A stretch of 7,462 nt of DNA, from positions 1 to 7,462 of the forward strand of contig QMME01000190.1 in the NCBI GenBank assembly GCA_003647095.1, read 5' to 3'. Positions 5,499 through 7,462 of this stretch are shown one piece after another; the stretch's first letter is position 1, and every line of letters starts with the position of its first letter. The stretch is from Deltaproteobacteria bacterium (GTDB taxonomy: Bacteria > Myxococcota > B64-G9). The translations under genes and the position numbers were made by a program. Below the pieces are notes generated by a model. That model saw only the letters and a list, made by a program, of their open reading frames with translations, did no database searches and had not been told where the DNA came from.

Positions 5499-6698
5499 CT
5501 AGCTCCTTTTCTTTTTCTTCTGGCCGCGGGATTTCTTGCCCCGGCGTTTTTTCTTTTTCTTGCCCTTGGTGGAGGTTCGCCGTTTCTTGGCCGGGCGGCT
5601 CTTTTTCAACTGCTTGAAGGAAGCGCTCAGGTTGCGGGCGGTGACCTTCCAGCCCTTGGCGCTCTTGCCGAGGTTTACAAACAGCGGCCTGGTGAACACC
5701 CCTTCGGCCAGGAAAAACAGGCGGATCGAGGCCTGCAGCATGTCATCTGCGGAATCCAGCCCGATGAGCACCAGGGCTCCCACTCCGTAGAAGGAAGCCA
5801 GCTTCTTCATGGCGGCCACGGCCTCGGTTTCCGGCCGGGGTTCGAACAGTTCGTCTTTCAGCTCACCCAGAGCCGGTCCCGGCCACACCTTGTAGAGCCT
5901 GGCGGTGATCTTTGGCGGGGGAACGCCGTCGGGCAAAGAGCGGGTCCAGCCCAGGAATCCCGCCTTGGTGAGCCTGATGAAGTGCCGGCCCGAGTAGAGT
6001 TGTACCGTGACCGGTGTCTGTCCGCGGGTAATGCCGTCGACGATGGCCTCGGCCCCGGGTGGGGTAGTCACCAGCGACAGCTCATGCGGCATGCCGCTGG
6101 TTACCTGTCGCCGGGCCTGTTCGAACAACTCCAGCTGGCGTTCGTCCAGCCGGAAGCGGGAGGGATCACCCTGGGGATCGAGTTCCACGGCGTGCCGGAA
6201 CGATTCCGTGGCCTGCTCGACCTGCTCCTGGCTGGCGTGCAGCTTGCCGGCCACCACGAACAGCTCGGCCAGTTCCTCGCGCTTGAGCCAGGGCCCGCAG
6301 TCATCGAGCAGTTGCCGGGCGCCCTGCAGCAGCTCGATGGCCTTGCCCAGTTGCAGCCGCTCCACGGCCTGGCGGGCCCGGGCCAGGGCGCGGCGGAACT
6401 GCTGGGCGGAACCGGGAGCGGCCGCTGCCGTACCACCCCACAGGGCCTGCTCGAAGCCGGCCCCGGCCAGCACCTCGAGGCGGTAACGCCTGGCGATCTG
6501 CCGGGCCACGGTGGCGCGCACCACGGTCAACTGCCGGGCCGTCACCTTCTCGCCGGGGATCATGATCAGCGCCACCCGTTGTACCGGGCCGGCCTGGATC
6601 TCTTCTCCCGTCTTGACTTCCTGTTGCGAACCGGCACAGGCGGACAGCGCCAGTGCCGCCAGCAACAACGAGATCATGGCTATGGCTGTCTTACCCAT
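5499..6698 (-). CDS. PEGA-domain lipoprotein with a highly basic C-terminal tail
   Basis: This is a 399-aa predicted lipoprotein of unknown role. The signal peptide has K3, a hydrophobic core at 5-19 and the lipobox L-S-A-C21; Ala at +2 suggests outer-membrane sorting. Residues about 40-80 form an alpha/beta segment. Residues 98-200 are helical and TPR-like. Residues 206-250 are a PEGA domain (TTPPGAEAIVDG, then GQTPVTVQL and G-R-H-F). Residues 290-345 look like a further alpha/beta unit. Residues 362-399 contain 24 Lys/Arg in 38 positions, which could bind an anionic surface, peptidoglycan or nucleic acid. The ATG at 6698 is chosen because AAGGAG (6709-6714) lies 10 nt upstream; an in-frame ATG at 6719 would add seven residues ahead of the signal peptide and bury that site. 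It is the last of three same-strand genes, 61 bp after the FmdB-type gene. PEGA domains are often surface-layer or envelope associated, so a structural envelope role is possible. Confidence 0.88.
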   Translation of the reverse strand: MGKTAIAMISLLLAALALSACAGSQQEVKTGEEIQAGPVQRVALIMIPGEKVTARQLTVVRATVARQIARRYRLEVLAGAGFEQALWGGTAAAAPGSAQQFRRALARARQAVERLQLGKAIELLQGARQLLDDCGPWLKREELAELFVVAGKLHASQEQVEQATESFRHAVELDPQGDPSRFRLDERQLELFEQARRQVTSGMPHELSLVTTPPGAEAIVDGITRGQTPVTVQLYSGRHFIRLTKAGFLGWTRSLPDGVPPPKITARLYKVWPGPALGELKDELFEPRPETEAVAAMKKLASFYGVGALVLIGLDSADDMLQASIRLFFLAEGVFTRPLFVNLGKSAKGWKVTARNLSASFKQLKKSRPAKKRRTSTKGKKKKKRRGKKSRGQKKKKRS

Positions 6699-6708
6699 GG
6701 TATACCCA

Positions 6709-6714
6709 CTCCTT
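6709..6714 (-). promoter_or_regulatory. Ribosome binding site that fixes the lipoprotein start
   Basis: AAGGAG on the minus strand lies 10 nt before the ATG at 6698. It overlaps the coding sequence that a start at 6719 would give, so the internal ATG, which directly precedes the signal peptide, is the likely start. Confidence 0.7.
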
Positions 6715-6719
6715 CCCAT

Positions 6720-6740
6720 GGCCCGAGCATAACACGGGCC
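6720..6740. repeat. Inverted repeat GGCCCG-N9-CGGGCC between the FmdB-type and lipoprotein genes
   Basis: Perfect 6-bp GC arms (6720-6725 and 6735-6740) enclose a 9-bp AT-richer loop, just upstream of the lipoprotein Shine-Dalgarno. No U-run follows, so it is not a standard terminator. It may be an intercistronic stem-loop affecting mRNA stability or partial attenuation. Confidence 0.4.
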
Positions 6741-6759
6741 GGCCAGGCCACGTTCGCGG

Positions 6760-7083
6760 TCATTTCTTCTTGCTGCCCTTTCTTTGCCGGGCCCGGTGCA
6801 CGCGGTCGCGTATACGCTTGACCCGGTCGTCCTTGACGTGCTCGGCCGCCCGGTCCAGGAAACGGGCCGCCTGGGATACCTTGCCGTCGACCAGGTAGTC
6901 GCGGGCCCGGCGGGCTATGCGGGCCGGGGCCGAGTCTGTGCCCAGGCGCAGGGCCGGGGCGCTGGGCAGGCGCCGGGTGCGCCGCCGGCCGCACTCCGGG
7001 CAGGCCGGGGCCCGCTGGCCCCGCTGCCACAGGGCCTCGAATTCGTGGTCGCAGTTGCGGCAGTGGAAGTCGTACAGCGGCAT
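6760..7083 (-). CDS. FmdB-type zinc-ribbon protein with a basic helical tail
   Basis: The 107-aa protein begins with the FmdB/CxxC_CXXC_SSSS family pattern: MPLYDF, C8-x2-C11, an H-E-F-E block, then C28-P-E-C31-G. These four Cys make a single zinc ribbon. The usual family is about 60-110 aa, and its molecular role is poorly known despite the name from a methylotroph amidase operon regulator. Here the ribbon is followed by a linker and a helical, charged segment (about 52-107) rich in Arg/Lys/Asp/Glu and ending in a run of basic residues. The ATG at 7083 is supported by the family N-terminus; only a weak Shine-Dalgarno is seen. The start lies 7 bp after the stop of the upstream Cys-rich gene, so translation is probably coupled. 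It is followed after 61 bp by the lipoprotein gene, which also ends in a basic tail. Confidence 0.85.
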   Translation of the reverse strand: MPLYDFHCRNCDHEFEALWQRGQRAPACPECGRRRTRRLPSAPALRLGTDSAPARIARRARDYLVDGKVSQAARFLDRAAEHVKDDRVKRIRDRVHRARQRKGSKKK

Positions 7084-7090
7084 GTCCGGC

Positions 7091-7462
7091 TCAGTGGCAG
7101 ACCTTCTGTAGCGGCATGCCCGGAGGCAGGGCGGTACAGGTCTGCCCGCCCGTACAGGGATGTTCGGGATCGCAGTAGGCCCGGCAGTAATACTCGAAAG
7201 GATTGCTGTCGGGCTCCAGGATGCAGTCGAGCCCGGGGGCACAGAGATCGCTCATGGAACAGGTGGCGCCTTCCTCCAGGTTGCCGGCGGTCCAGCACAG
7301 GGTGGAGCCGACATCGGGATCTTCGAAGTAGCAGGCTTCGTCCTGATTGCAGCCGGTCTGCCTGATGGGATCGCAGCCGGGCCGGCAGATGCCCCAGTCC
7401 TCGGTAGTCTCCAACCAGGGCCAGATGCAGTGTGACTGTTCATCGCAATCGGAGGTGTTGGA
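7091..7462 (-). CDS. Cysteine-rich, secreted-looking protein (partial, N-terminus beyond the window)
   Basis: The reading frame is open to the window edge, giving 123 residues of the C-terminal part; the true start lies outside. A TTG at 7414 is not needed as a start, because the frame upstream continues with the same Cys-rich style. There are 15 Cys, at 6, 12, 26, 30, 38, 44, 56, 68, 74, 80, 93, 97, 103, 109 and 122 of the visible part. They sit in an acidic, Gly/Pro/Thr-rich context with few Lys, as in disulfide-bonded extracellular proteins. The pattern, including GC-x5-AC-Y, EGATC, D-L-CAPGL-x-C and G-Q-T-C, resembles Cys-rich lipoproteins common in Myxococcota and other delta-type lineages. 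I recall this as a style and did not search for it. The even spacing argues against zinc binding by CxxC. A signal peptide or lipobox would be expected upstream. It ends 7 bp before the FmdB-type start. Confidence 0.8.
   Translation of the reverse strand, partial: SNTSDCDEQSHCIWPWLETTEDWGICRPGCDPIRQTGCNQDEACYFEDPDVGSTLCWTAGNLEEGATCSMSDLCAPGLDCILEPDSNPFEYYCRAYCDPEHPCTGGQTCTALPPGMPLQKVCH

Noticed and set aside
6725..6760. Promoter with TGTTAT as -10 ahead of the lipoprotein
   Set aside because: No -35-like hexamer stands 16-18 bp upstream, and the element is inside the loop of an inverted repeat.
5982..6821. A 279-codon open frame on the plus strand
   Set aside because: It is antisense to the lipoprotein gene, whose signal peptide, lipobox and PEGA domain settle the coding strand.
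7084..7242. 53-residue N-terminal extension of the FmdB-type protein
   Set aside because: It overlaps the Cys-rich gene in another frame, and the FmdB family begins exactly at the MPLYDF motif.

Overview
The window reads as a bacterial chromosome segment of high GC content, with standard start and stop codons, good Shine-Dalgarno sites before several genes and short gaps between genes. Its core is a Qmo/heterodisulfide-reductase-like gene set. In dissimilatory sulfur metabolism such proteins link APS reductase (AprBA) to the quinone pool or to other Hdr-type partners. This fits a sulfur-oxidising or sulfate-reducing bacterium, probably a proteobacterium in the broad sense. I cannot name the taxon. 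The PEGA lipoprotein and the Cys-rich protein at the right end look like families I associate with Myxococcota/Deltaproteobacteria, so a gammaproteobacterial sulfur oxidiser and a delta-type lineage both remain open.

Left half (1-4568, minus strand, transcribed right to left): qmoA (flavoprotein, 412 aa), qmoB (flavoprotein with two [4Fe-4S] motifs and an MvhD-like C-terminus, 709 aa) and a 385-aa HdrD-like protein, in which HdrC-type ferredoxin and HdrB-type CCG domains are fused. Gaps are 15 and 18 bp, so this is almost certainly one operon. The usual third subunit, QmoC with its cytochrome-b membrane domain, is replaced by a soluble HdrC-HdrB fusion. No membrane protein is visible, although the operon may continue past position 1.

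Middle (4569-5471): a 132-bp gap upstream of qmoA holds a G-rich triplicated motif and a small inverted repeat. Next comes a 71-aa protein with 11 cysteines (minus strand), which I do not recognise. A 126-bp divergent promoter region follows, then a 142-aa protein made of a CBS-domain pair (plus strand). AprBA genes, often next to qmo in sulfate reducers, are not on this side.

Right part (5472-7462, minus strand): a Cys-rich, secreted-looking protein cut by the window edge, a FmdB-type zinc-ribbon protein with a helical basic tail, and a lipoprotein with a PEGA domain and an extremely Lys/Arg-rich C-terminus. They lie in one direction with short gaps and may be co-transcribed. No function in the sulfur pathway can be inferred for them. 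I saw no tRNA, rRNA, CRISPR, insertion sequence or convincing rho-independent terminator, and no gene-free stretch longer than 300 bp.
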